DNA from: Paracoccaceae bacterium
GTDB taxonomy: Bacteria; Pseudomonadota; Alphaproteobacteria; Rhodobacterales; Rhodobacteraceae
Assembly: GCA_029938175.1 (NCBI GenBank)
Contig: JAPYON010000001.1
Coordinates: 139,659-189,818, forward strand
Length of the DNA stretch: 50,160 bases
Reading direction: 5' to 3'
In this document: positions 10,376 through 19,856 of the stretch, piece by piece
How the letters are laid out: each line of letters opens with the position of its first letter
Position numbering within the stretch: position 1 is the stretch's first letter
Notes under the pieces: generated by a model
The model's database searches: none
The model's input: only the letters and a program-made list of their open reading frames with translations
What the model was told of the DNA's origin: nothing
Position numbers and translations under genes: made by a program

Positions 10376-11464
10376 CTATGCGTCGAGCGCCCGGCAGTCT
10401 TCGGTTTGCCAGCTAACTTTGGTGTTTTCGCCAACCACCAGATGCTTATGCCCCGAGGCATTGGGCACCTTAACGATGAAATCGTTATGGCCCGACACTG
10501 TCATACGGCAACGAATATGGTCGCCTAGATAGATAAGTTCCTGAACCAGAGCATCGGTCGAATTCGACCCATCCCCCGTAAGCGCCACGCGCTCTGGCCG
10601 GACCGAAAGCATCGTGCGATCCCCCACCGCGCCGCAATTCACGGCCAATGCGCGGGCCGTCATGCCGCCGTCGAGGTCAACAATAACGTTGTCGCCTTCC
10701 TGCGCGCGAATGATGCCCTCGAGCTTGTTATTTTCGCCGATGAATTGCGCCACAAACGCGTTCTCTGGCCGTTCATACAGATCGTCAGGCTTGGCGAGCT
10801 GCTGGATAACGCCGTCGTCAAAAACCGCCACACGGTCCGACATGGTTAATGCCTCGGACTGGTCGTGGGTTACATAAACCACAGTAATTCCAAGCTGCTC
10901 GTGAAGGTGTTTGATCTCGTACTGCATTCGCTCGCGCAGCTGTTTATCGAGCGCGCCTAGCGGTTCGTCCATCAGTACCAGTTCGGCGTCAAAAACCAAC
11001 GCGCGCGCCAAGGCGATACGTTGCTGTTGGCCACCCGAAAGCTGTGCTGGTCGACGGTAGGCAAAGTCGCCCATCTGCACCATATCAAGCACAAGTCTAA
11101 CCTTTTCCTCGCGTTCAGACTTGCCTATCTTACGGACTTCCAGCGGGAAGGACAGGTTTTCACCAACCGTCATATGCGGGAACAGGGCGTAATTCTGAAA
11201 CACCATCCCGATGCCACGTTTATGCGGAGGGGTGTTGTTGATCGGCTGACCTTTCAACAGAATGTCACCGTGCGTGGCGACTTCGAATCCGGCCAACATC
11301 ATAAGGCATGTTGTTTTGCCGGAACCCGATGGCCCGAGCATGGTAACAAACTCGCCTTTGGAAATTTGAAGATTAAGGTCTTTTACGACTAGAATTTCTC
11401 CGTCATAACTTTTTTGAACGTGATCAAAGGCCACGAACGCGTCTTGTAAACTTTTTTGCGACAA
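10376..11464 (-). CDS. ABC transporter ATP-binding protein (PotA-like)
   Basis: Walker A GPSGSGKTT, signature LSGGQQQRIALARAL, Walker B ELVLMDEPLGALD, TOBE-like C-terminus. Confidence 0.92.
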   Translation of the reverse strand: MSQKSLQDAFVAFDHVQKSYDGEILVVKDLNLQISKGEFVTMLGPSGSGKTTCLMMLAGFEVATHGDILLKGQPINNTPPHKRGIGMVFQNYALFPHMTVGENLSFPLEVRKIGKSEREEKVRLVLDMVQMGDFAYRRPAQLSGGQQQRIALARALVFDAELVLMDEPLGALDKQLRERMQYEIKHLHEQLGITVVYVTHDQSEALTMSDRVAVFDDGVIQQLAKPDDLYERPENAFVAQFIGENNKLEGIIRAQEGDNVIVDLDGGMTARALAVNCGAVGDRTMLSVRPERVALTGDGSNSTDALVQELIYLGDHIRCRMTVSGHNDFIVKVPNASGHKHLVVGENTKVSWQTEDCRALDA

Positions 11465-11788
11465 GAAAATCTCCAGCCAATCCTGTTAAAACAATAAGCT
11501 AACGGCCTAAAAATAATGCGCTAATCGCCGCGATCTAGCTGATAATGGCCAGACCCTAACAGGGAAAAGCGATTCTTGGCAATGGGTGCGCCGAATTTAT
11601 TCAACGTACGACATGTTGGTCGTTTAGTGTCAGTTTATCTACGGTTGTTTCGACACTGGATTATTCTTGAGCAGGCGGTTATTCTTTATGTCGAGCAACG
11701 GGCGATGGCGTCGCCCAAAGGGGAATGCCTCGCTTGCGGGAGACCGCTCAAGTCCTGAACGCCCGGACCTTTTTTGAGGTTCTAACAA

Positions 11789-12997
11789 ATGACCCAAACC
11801 AGACCGGAAACGTTCTCCCTGCAAAATGGCAAAAAAGCCAGGCTGCCGTTTTCTCTCTCTGAATATAACTCGCGCCTCGCCAAATTACGGGCCGAGATGG
11901 CGGCACGTGGCATCGATGCTGTATTGCTGACTTCGATGCAGAATATCGCCTACTACTCGGGCTTTTTGTATTGCAGTTTCGGCCGCCCTTATGCCTGCGT
12001 CGTGACGCAAGACCGCTCCACCACGGTTTCAGCCAATATCGATGGGGGTCAGCCGTGGCGACGCTCAGCCCACGACAACGTTATTTACACAGACTGGAAG
12101 CGTGACAACTACTGGCGAGCCGTACGTGAACTGGTCGGAAAATCCGGCAGGTTGGGAATCGAGGGCGATCACCTGACGTTAGTCCAGCGGGACAAATTAT
12201 CGGAATTTCTGGATGCTGTTGAGGTGGTGGATATAGCACCAGCCACGATGATCCAGCGCATGGTGAAATCCGAAGCGGAAATTGCCCTTATCAAAGAATC
12301 GGCCCGTATTGCCGACGTTGGTGGAGACGCAATTGTGGCTGCCGTTGCTGAAGGTGTACGCGAAATTGATGTGGCCATGGCGGGGCGCGACGCGATGGAC
12401 CTCGAAATTGCGCGCACCTTCCCCGATTCCGAGCTTCGCGACAGCTGGGTCTGGTTTCAAGGCGGACTTAATACCGACGGCGCACACAACCCTGTAACCA
12501 CACGAAAATTGCAGATGGGCGATATCCTCAGCCTGAACACCTTTCCGATGATCAGCGGCTACTACACTGCGTTGGAACGGACTTTATGGTTGGGTGAGCC
12601 GGACAAGCGGAGCCTTGAAATCTGGGAAGCAAACGTCGAGGCACACGAACTAGGTCTTTCGCTACTAAAAGAAGGCGCCGTTTGCTCTGATGTTTGCGCC
12701 GACATTAACCAGTTTTTCGCCAGCCGCGACCTGCTGAAATACCGCAGCTTCGGATATGGTCACAGTTTCGGAATTTTGTCGCACTATTACGGCCGCGAAG
12801 CAGGGCTGGAGTTGCGTGAGGACATACATACTGTTCTTGAACCCGGCATGGTGATCTCGATGGAACCCATGCTGACAATCCCCGAGGGTCTCGCTGGCGC
12901 AGGCGGATACCGTGAACACGACATAGTCGTGATCGAGGAAGGCGGTCCAGTGAACATCACAGGCTTCCCTTACGGTCTTGCGAACAATATTTTGTGA
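11789..12997 (+). CDS. Creatinase (creatine amidinohydrolase), M24 pita-bread fold
   Basis: YYSGFLYCSFGRPYACVVTQD, SANIDGGQPWRR, YTDWKRDNYW, NTDGAHNPVTTRK, GYGHSFGILSHYYGREAGLELREDIHTVLEPGMVISMEPM closely match remembered Pseudomonas creatinase sequence. Confidence 0.9.
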   Translation: MTQTRPETFSLQNGKKARLPFSLSEYNSRLAKLRAEMAARGIDAVLLTSMQNIAYYSGFLYCSFGRPYACVVTQDRSTTVSANIDGGQPWRRSAHDNVIYTDWKRDNYWRAVRELVGKSGRLGIEGDHLTLVQRDKLSEFLDAVEVVDIAPATMIQRMVKSEAEIALIKESARIADVGGDAIVAAVAEGVREIDVAMAGRDAMDLEIARTFPDSELRDSWVWFQGGLNTDGAHNPVTTRKLQMGDILSLNTFPMISGYYTALERTLWLGEPDKRSLEIWEANVEAHELGLSLLKEGAVCSDVCADINQFFASRDLLKYRSFGYGHSFGILSHYYGREAGLELREDIHTVLEPGMVISMEPMLTIPEGLAGAGGYREHDIVVIEEGGPVNITGFPYGLANNIL

Positions 12998-13026
12998 CTC
13001 CGTCATAGGGAACATTCTTTACCCCC

Positions 13027-13059
13027 TCATCTTTCACGCATTGCGTTCGTGAAAGATGA
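13027..13059. terminator. Probable bidirectional terminator / stem-loop between convergent genes
   Basis: Perfect 12-bp inverted repeat TCATCTTTCACG-CATTGCGTT-CGTGAAAGATGA between creatinase and the DUF2189 gene. Confidence 0.55.
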
Positions 13060-13130
13060 AACCAATGCAACAGAATTTACCCAAAAGAATGTGTCGCCAC
13101 ACGTCAAGAGAGATGGTACAAATTTCTTCC

Positions 13131-13943
13131 TCAGGAGTCCTGCCAAACAATTGATTTTCTATAAAAATGCCATGTTGCATGACCGAGAATTGGAAACGAA
13201 ATCGCAAGCCCAATAAATGCCAATATGGTTCCCAGAAACAGTACGACTGCAACTATCAAGCCCCAAGCAGCAACCGGAATCGGGTTTTTCCATGCTACGC
13301 GTATTGACGCAGAAACTGCTGCTACTGGACCAATGTCGCGATCAATTAACAGGGGGAAGGACACTGCACTTGTCACAAGTACGATCAGCGCAAGTGCAAA
13401 ACCTGCTGAACAACCGACAAATATCAATGACCAACCTTCAGCTGTTACAAATACTTGCTTTGTGAATTCGACTATGGAGGTTTGCTCTTCTCCACCAAAA
13501 TAAACACCGTAAATGGAGCTTGCAATAAACAACCACACTACAAAGATCGCCAATAACATCAAAGACAGTGCGGCGACACTAAGCATTACAGCCGATTTGA
13601 GAATCCTCAACGCATGACGCCATGAAGTGTCCATTCCACGTTCACGCCGTCGACTAACTTCATAAAACACAACGGCGACGGCTGGGCCGACCAATGCGAT
13701 ACCGCCCGAAAGAGGGAACAGAAGCGGGATTACATCCATTCCGAAGGCCACACGAGCAGCAAAAAACGCAATAAACGGGTAGAATAAATAGACGAAAACC
13801 AACTGGCTTGGCTTTGCCTTAAAGTCGGCGATGCCAAGGCGCAACGCATCGGTCACGTCGCGAACATTCATTTTTCTAACTTCAGGAAAACCGTTATCTT
13901 TGACGCGATCTTGGCTTCCGTTTAACGTGCTATCGATCTGCAT
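13131..13943 (-). CDS. DUF2189 family membrane protein
   Basis: MNVRDVTDALRLGIADFKAKPSQLVFVYLFYPFIAFFAAR...; RBS-like GGAGGGAG before the ATG. Confidence 0.82.
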   Translation of the reverse strand: MQIDSTLNGSQDRVKDNGFPEVRKMNVRDVTDALRLGIADFKAKPSQLVFVYLFYPFIAFFAARVAFGMDVIPLLFPLSGGIALVGPAVAVVFYEVSRRRERGMDTSWRHALRILKSAVMLSVAALSLMLLAIFVVWLFIASSIYGVYFGGEEQTSIVEFTKQVFVTAEGWSLIFVGCSAGFALALIVLVTSAVSFPLLIDRDIGPVAAVSASIRVAWKNPIPVAAWGLIVAVVLFLGTILAFIGLAISFPILGHATWHFYRKSIVWQDS

Positions 13944-14009
13944 AATGCTCCCTCCGCTTAGTTTACAGGAGCGGGCGTTGGCCCGTTACTCCTTATTAGT
14001 ATAGTAATA

Positions 14010-14039
14010 TTGTCATCACTTGTCATCATTTGTCATTCA
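14010..14039. repeat. Three tandem ~10-bp repeats (TTGTCATCAY)
   Basis: TTGTCATCAC TTGTCATCAT TTGTCATTCA at the 3' end of the cox subunit IV gene. Confidence 0.8.
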
Positions 14040-14371
14040 TGGGCCACAAACGGTACCGGCGCAAACGCGCTCGCGCGTGAGCCAGAAACGTAGTTTGACT
14101 CGATTACCATCAGCGCAACGAAAACCAGAAGCGCCAAGGGCGGCAGCAATATTGCACCGCGAATGGCCAGACGTTCCCACTTCATATGCATGAAAACGCT
14201 GACGATTAAACCGGCCTTTAAGAACATAAATATCAGGATTAAGAGCCAGCGCATGTTACCCTCAAGCTGGAAGTAATCGACGAGATATGAAAACGTACTC
14301 AGGACGAAAAGGAGGAACCAGATCGACAGATATGTGCTGATCGGATGTGTCTGGTGTGCAGCTTTTTCCAT
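14033..14371 (-). CDS. Cytochrome c oxidase subunit IV-family protein
   Basis: Small 3-TM protein (STYLSIWFLLFVLSTFSYLVDYF...VSVFMHMKWERL) downstream of subunit III; likely start at 14371. Confidence 0.75.
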   Translation of the reverse strand: MEKAAHQTHPISTYLSIWFLLFVLSTFSYLVDYFQLEGNMRWLLILIFMFLKAGLIVSVFMHMKWERLAIRGAILLPPLALLVFVALMVIESNYVSGSRASAFAPVPFVAHE

Positions 14372-14379
14372 GTTCTCCC

Positions 14380-15072
14380 TCACCACAGATAGAAAAATGC
14401 GAAGATAAAAACCCATACAAGGTCAACGAAATGCCAGTACAAACCGGCGATTTCAACGCTTTGATAATCGTCGCGCTGATCATAATCACCACGTAAGACC
14501 TTTCTGCCGATTATCGTTAAGTAGATAACGCCGATGGATACATGCAGGCCGTGAAAGCCCGTTATCATGAAGAATATCGATCCGAATTGCGGGGCGCCCA
14601 TTGGGTTGCTCCACGGCCGCACACCTTCTTCAACGATTAATTTGGTCCACTCAAACGCTTGCAGGCCAACAAACGATAATCCAAACCCCGCAGTGATGAA
14701 CATTAACAGCGCGGTGCGTTTCCGGTTGCGTTGATAACCATAGTTTACAGCCATCGCCATCGTGCCGCTGCTGCTGATTAGAATAAACGTCATGATCGCG
14801 ATCAGTATCAGCGGGAAATCGGTGCCACCAATATTAAGTGCGAAAACTTCACTTGGGTTGGGCCACGGAACGACTGTCGACATTCGGACGCTCATGTATC
14901 CGATAAGGAAGCTTCCAAAAATGAAGGTATCACTTAACAGAAACACCCACATCATGGCCTTGCCCCAAGGAACATTTTTAAATGCTTCCTTGTCTGAGGA
15001 CCAGTCGGCAACCATACCTTGCAACCCTTCACCAGAGGCAACGGCTTCGCCGAGCTGTGTGCTATCAGACAT
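14380..15072 (-). CDS. Cytochrome c oxidase subunit III (CoxP/CoxO-type)
   Basis: ITGFHGLHVSIGVIYL and GLYWHFVDLVWVFIFAFFYLW subunit III motifs. Confidence 0.9.
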   Translation of the reverse strand: MSDSTQLGEAVASGEGLQGMVADWSSDKEAFKNVPWGKAMMWVFLLSDTFIFGSFLIGYMSVRMSTVVPWPNPSEVFALNIGGTDFPLILIAIMTFILISSSGTMAMAVNYGYQRNRKRTALLMFITAGFGLSFVGLQAFEWTKLIVEEGVRPWSNPMGAPQFGSIFFMITGFHGLHVSIGVIYLTIIGRKVLRGDYDQRDDYQSVEIAGLYWHFVDLVWVFIFAFFYLW

Positions 15073-15183
15073 TCTATTCCCCTTTTTTATTCCGCGGGCT
15101 CAAAACTGGTTTCTCCAGATTTGATTTGAGCCTTGGTTTGCCAAGAATCTTCACTCCTACATTTAAACGCGATTTGCGTCGTA

Positions 15184-15825
15184 TTAAATTTTATCCAGTA
15201 TAGAACCGTTATCCATGAGCATCATCGCAAAGAGCACGACCCAGATCAAAAGCAGGTAGTGCCAGTAGGTGGCGCAAAGTTGGACGGTTCTTTTTATCGT
15301 GTCTACATTGTCTTCCCGATACGCTCTATCCAGAGCAAAGACCAAAACTGTGATGCCGCCGAAAATGTGAAGGCCGTGCAGAGCCGTCATAAGATAGTAA
15401 AACGCATATGACGCATTTACGGATGCGAAATAACCAAGCTGCAACAGTTCTAGCCACGCAAACATTTGCCCAAATAAGAAAGCTACCGCCAAGACTGCGC
15501 TTGTGATCAATAACCGGCGAGCCTGAACAGGTAAATCCTTAGCGGCGAGATTGCGCGCTCTTTGTATTGTCAGGCTGCTAAGCACTAAAACCGCGGTGTT
15601 CAGCCACAGCAATTGTGGTTCAAGTAAGGGCGTCCAATACGCTAACGTCGTATTTTCGATATATGCAACTGATAGAAGCGCAAACAATGCGGTGATCACA
15701 CCAAGGAACAATCGAAGACCGCTCTTGGTCGTCGAGGTGCGAGACGCCAGTCCCGGATGGATCACGTTTGCTGGCCGTTCGTCTAATAGCCATGGTTTAG
15801 TTGATATGTGGCGAAATATGCTCAT
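15184..15825 (-). CDS. Cytochrome c oxidase subunit III-like protein (second paralogue)
   Basis: YYLMTALHGLHIFGGITVLVFAL and CATYWHYLLLIWVVLFAMML; ATGA overlap with subunit I. Confidence 0.82.
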   Translation of the reverse strand: MSIFRHISTKPWLLDERPANVIHPGLASRTSTTKSGLRLFLGVITALFALLSVAYIENTTLAYWTPLLEPQLLWLNTAVLVLSSLTIQRARNLAAKDLPVQARRLLITSAVLAVAFLFGQMFAWLELLQLGYFASVNASYAFYYLMTALHGLHIFGGITVLVFALDRAYREDNVDTIKRTVQLCATYWHYLLLIWVVLFAMMLMDNGSILDKI

Positions 15826-17564
15826 CGCTCGTCCATCTCCCCCTCGGCAACTGGAATGGTTTGCGGCACGAAATCTTCCTCGACACCGGGTAAGGAATAA
15901 TCATACGCCCAACGGTGAACGACGGGCAACGAGGCACCCCAATTTCCGTGTACGGGTGGCGTTTGCGGTGTTTGCCATTCCATCGAGGTTGCACGCCAAG
16001 GATTGCCATCAGCCTTCTTACCGTTTCGAATGCTCCAGAACAGATTGAACAAGAACACCATTTGCGCCGCACCGACAACGAAAGCTGCGATACTAATCGC
16101 AGCGTTAAGCGTAAGGGCCGACTCTGGAATAAAGTCCAAACCGTCGAACGTAAAATACCGTCTGGGAATTCCGACGAAACCCAAAAAATGCATTGGGAAG
16201 AAAATGAGGTACGTACCAATGAAGGTAACCCAAAAATGTATGTGGCCCATGGTTTGGTTCATCATTCTTCCCGTAGCCTTAGGATACCAATGATAAATTG
16301 CGCCAAAGACCACCAGGACCGGCGCTACGCCCATTACCATGTGGAAGTGGGCCACCACGAAATACGTGTCGGATAGCGGCACATCGACAACCACATTTCC
16401 GAGGAATAATCCGGTCAACCCACCCACAACAAAGGTGAACACGAAGGCGATGGCGAATAGCATCGGCAGTGTAAAATGAATATTTCCACGCCACAATGTT
16501 AGCACCCAGTTATAAACTTTGATCGCTGTAGGTAGCGCAATTATCAGGGTAGTAATTGCAAAGAAGAATCCAAAAGCGGGATCCATGCCGCTGACATACA
16601 TATGGTGCGCCCATACAATGAAACTCAGCGCTCCGATGATGACAATGGCCCAAACCATTTGTCGGTATCCGAAGATATTTTTACGGGCGTGAACGCTTAT
16701 GAGGTCCGAGACAATTCCGAAGCCGGGCAGCGCCACGATATAGACTTCCGGATGTCCAAAGAACCAAAATAGATGTTGAAATAATAGCGGGCTGCCGCCT
16801 CCGTATTCCAGTGATTCACCCATCGATACAATCGCCGGAATGAAGAAACTTGTGCCCAGAACCTTGTCGAACATCATCATAACTCCGCCGACGAACAATG
16901 CAGGAAATGCAAGCAGTCCCATAATTGTCGCGACAAATATTCCCCAAATCGTTAGCGGCAAGCGCATCATGGTCATGCCTTCAGTCCGCGCCTGCAACAC
17001 TGTGATTACATAGTTTAGGCCACCCATCGTGAAGGCTATAATGAACACGATGAGCGAAACCAGCATCAAGATTATTCCCCAATCAGATCCAGGAGTCCCT
17101 TCCAGAATTGATTGCGGTGGATATAGCGTCCAACCCGCGCCAGTTGCGCCGCCCGGCACGAAAAAGCTTGAGGCCAGAATAATTACCGAAAGAAGGTAGA
17201 ACCAGTAACTCAACATGTTTAAATATGGAAAAACCATATCCCGGGCTCCAACCATCAACGGGATCAGATAGTTCCCGAACCCGCCCAGAAAGAACGCCGT
17301 GAGCAGGTAGATAACCATTATCATCCCGTGCATCGTGACATATTGATAATAGGATTCTGAATCGATGAAATCGAAAGTGTCTGGAAAACCGATTTGCAGG
17401 CGCATGAACCATGACAACACAAGTGCGACCAAGCCAATTGCGGTTGCAGTGCCCATATATTGGATGGCGATAACTTTGTGGTCTTGGCTCCAGACGTACT
17501 TTGTTAAAAAGGTTTGCGGACCGTGCGAATCCAGTTCGCTATCTTCGATGTTCGTACTAACCAT
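15822..17564 (-). CDS. Cytochrome c oxidase subunit I
   Basis: HGMIMVIYLLTAFFLGGFGNYLIPLMVGARDM, FWFFGHPEVYIVALPGFGI, DTYFVVAHFHMVM. Confidence 0.95.
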   Translation of the reverse strand: MVSTNIEDSELDSHGPQTFLTKYVWSQDHKVIAIQYMGTATAIGLVALVLSWFMRLQIGFPDTFDFIDSESYYQYVTMHGMIMVIYLLTAFFLGGFGNYLIPLMVGARDMVFPYLNMLSYWFYLLSVIILASSFFVPGGATGAGWTLYPPQSILEGTPGSDWGIILMLVSLIVFIIAFTMGGLNYVITVLQARTEGMTMMRLPLTIWGIFVATIMGLLAFPALFVGGVMMMFDKVLGTSFFIPAIVSMGESLEYGGGSPLLFQHLFWFFGHPEVYIVALPGFGIVSDLISVHARKNIFGYRQMVWAIVIIGALSFIVWAHHMYVSGMDPAFGFFFAITTLIIALPTAIKVYNWVLTLWRGNIHFTLPMLFAIAFVFTFVVGGLTGLFLGNVVVDVPLSDTYFVVAHFHMVMGVAPVLVVFGAIYHWYPKATGRMMNQTMGHIHFWVTFIGTYLIFFPMHFLGFVGIPRRYFTFDGLDFIPESALTLNAAISIAAFVVGAAQMVFLFNLFWSIRNGKKADGNPWRATSMEWQTPQTPPVHGNWGASLPVVHRWAYDYSLPGVEEDFVPQTIPVAEGEMDER

Positions 17565-17618
17565 TAAAGTTCTCCGGCGTTATTGATCTAGTTTAACCAC
17601 GGTAATTTTTATTACGGC

Positions 17619-18449
17619 CTATTCAGAATTTTGTGCGTACTCGACATTGTCGTTGCGTTCATTCGCGACCAGCTTGGCGTAGGTTTCCTGCTCTGCCAAC
17701 CATTCGTTGTATTCTTTTTTCTCATCAACAACTACGTATCCGCGCATTTGCGAATGTCCGACACCACACAGCTCGGCACAGATAATCTCAAATGTTCCTG
17801 TCCGGGTCGGGGTAATCCAGAAGTACGTCACAATGCCCGGGACCAAATCCATCTTGGCACGAAATTGCGGAACGTAAAAATTATGCAAAACATCGATTGA
17901 TCTAAGTACCATTTTGACGGGCTGCCCTAGAAGCAGATGCAATTCGTTATCATCAATTATAATATCGTCACTTCCGGCGGGGTCAGAAGCAGACACACCA
18001 AACGGTGTTTCGTAAATGTCGTGCGTCGACACGAGACCAAATTCGCCGTCCTCGCCGGGTAGGCGAAATGCCCACGACCATTGTTGGCCGACGGCTTCGA
18101 CTATTTTTGCATCATCGGGAACGGTTATATACTTATTCCAAACCACCAAACCCGGGGCCAGCATTGCGATAACGCCAACAGAAGTTGCCACGGCTAGTAT
18201 CAACTCTAGCCGCTTGTTTTCGGGCTCAAAATCTGCACGATTTCCAGCCGATTGTCGGTATTTATACAGGGCGTAGGCCATGAACAAAGAAACGGCTACG
18301 AAAACAGCGCCGGTAATCCAAAGCGTGGCGGTTAGAAGCAAGTCGATTTCCGACCAGTCGGCTGCTATCGGGACGTAAGTCCACGGGCTAACAAAACTGA
18401 ATACGACGCTAAAAATTACAAGCAACACGATAATTACTATTATAATCAT
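17619..18449 (-). CDS. Cytochrome c oxidase subunit II (CuA type, no cytochrome c domain)
   Basis: CuA motif CAELCGVGHSQMRGYVVV; N-terminal TM helices. Confidence 0.92.
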   Translation of the reverse strand: MIIIVIIVLLVIFSVVFSFVSPWTYVPIAADWSEIDLLLTATLWITGAVFVAVSLFMAYALYKYRQSAGNRADFEPENKRLELILAVATSVGVIAMLAPGLVVWNKYITVPDDAKIVEAVGQQWSWAFRLPGEDGEFGLVSTHDIYETPFGVSASDPAGSDDIIIDDNELHLLLGQPVKMVLRSIDVLHNFYVPQFRAKMDLVPGIVTYFWITPTRTGTFEIICAELCGVGHSQMRGYVVVDEKKEYNEWLAEQETYAKLVANERNDNVEYAQNSE

Positions 18450-18711
18450 TTAATACTCACCCCATTTTTTGGCCCACCGGTGACCCAAACAGAACGCAGT
18501 AAGTGTATTCCGAATTAGTTAAGGCTCCGGCAGACAATTTCACGCTACAATGGAAGTTGAAATTTCGCAAGGTTGCAGAGTTTTGAACGTTTTAGCTCTT
18601 AAATATGACCAGATTGGGTTCTGGTTTTGGCCTTGCGATGATGTCAGGGAACTCGGGCAAGGTGGTTCTAGACTGGCGAAGTTGAACTTGTTCGTTAGGA
18701 AAACGCAATTT

Positions 18712-19257
18712 TTACTGGATCGTGATCCAATCAAATTTACACTCGATCTTGCTCAGAAATGCCACCAACCCGTCGGGCGTCATCGCTAATGTCCGGTCGT
18801 TCACCAGTGGATGCGGATAGATCATTTTGCAATCTTGCAACGAGGCATCCATAAACATTCGCACGCCAGTGCTGACCCCGTTGATCATCGCAAGCGGCGT
18901 AACTGCACCTGGACGGACGCCTAGATTTTCCATCAGACGATCTGACGAGCCGAACGACAACCTGCCCGATCCGATCAGATGTGGCAGAGCTTTCAGGTCA
19001 AATTTGCAGTCTTGCTCGGTCACTATTAGGAAATTCCGTTTCTTGTGATCGCGTAGATACAAGTTCTTGATGTTTCCACCGCCCTCTTCGGCGGACAAAA
19101 ACATGTCCTGCACCAACTTAGAGTCGGCTACCGTTTTCAACGGCACATGATCGTGGCGTTGGAAAGCAATGCCCCATTCAGTTAGTTTTTCCAGTAACGT
19201 GTCAGATGAAACAGGCAGGCTATCCTGAAACCTGGAAGAGGCATCTGGTGTCATCAT
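18712..19257 (-). CDS. YbaK/ProX-type prolyl-tRNA deacylase domain protein
   Basis: KNLYLRDHKKRNFLIVTEQDCKFDLKALPHLIGSGRLSFGSSDRLMENLGVRPGAVTPLAMIN. Confidence 0.88.
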   Translation of the reverse strand: MMTPDASSRFQDSLPVSSDTLLEKLTEWGIAFQRHDHVPLKTVADSKLVQDMFLSAEEGGGNIKNLYLRDHKKRNFLIVTEQDCKFDLKALPHLIGSGRLSFGSSDRLMENLGVRPGAVTPLAMINGVSTGVRMFMDASLQDCKMIYPHPLVNDRTLAMTPDGLVAFLSKIECKFDWITIQ

Positions 19258-19322
19258 TATATCCCGACTCAGTTAACTACCTTCCGTGGATACGACAGTT
19301 TCGACTGTGTCAAAAGCCCGAG

Positions 19323-19733
19323 TTAGTGTTTCATTAACCCTTTAACGCGTGCTTTGACGATTTCTTCGGCGGCGTCCTTGACCGGACCAAACCCGCGAAT
19401 ATCCAAAGGTGCTTGCATGATCTGCAACCAGTCGCCGTTCCCGCCTTTTTCGCAAGCAAGCATCAGATCTTCGAACCAGTCGATTAGCGCGACTTCGGCT
19501 TGCCGCTCGCCTGTGTAGTCAAACGGATCAAGCGCTGTACCGCGCAGGATTTTCAAAGGCGCCAACACCTTGAAGATAGCTGCCATGACCCGTCCAAACG
19601 CCCTTTTTCGGGGCCGTCCCAATGCGTCTTTCTTTGACGGCAACAACGGCGGTGCCATATGGTATTTGATCGTCGGGTTCATGTTCAAGCTTGACGCGGT
19701 GGCTAATGTGCGTACGAATTGGTTTTGCGACAA
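19323..19733 (-). pseudogene. C-terminal remnant of indolepyruvate ferredoxin oxidoreductase (DUF6537-type region)
   Basis: IKYHMAPPLLPSKKDALGRPRKRAFGRVMAAIFKVLAPLKILRGTALDPFDYTGERQAEVALI...IRGFGPVKDA; no catalytic domains upstream (in-frame stop at 19776-19778). Confidence 0.72.
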
Positions 19734-19856
19734 GCAAAATACGAAACGGGAATTGCGCTGTAAGCAGCAGGGGAATCAGTGTAGACTCGCCGGATTATTC
19801 ATCCCGCCAAGATGCTGGCGCAGACCCCGGACATTATGGCCGGAATTCGAGAAAAT

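Noticed and set aside
18827-19048. Short plus-strand ORF within the YbaK-domain gene region
   Set aside because: Antisense shadow frame of the prolyl-tRNA deacylase-like gene.
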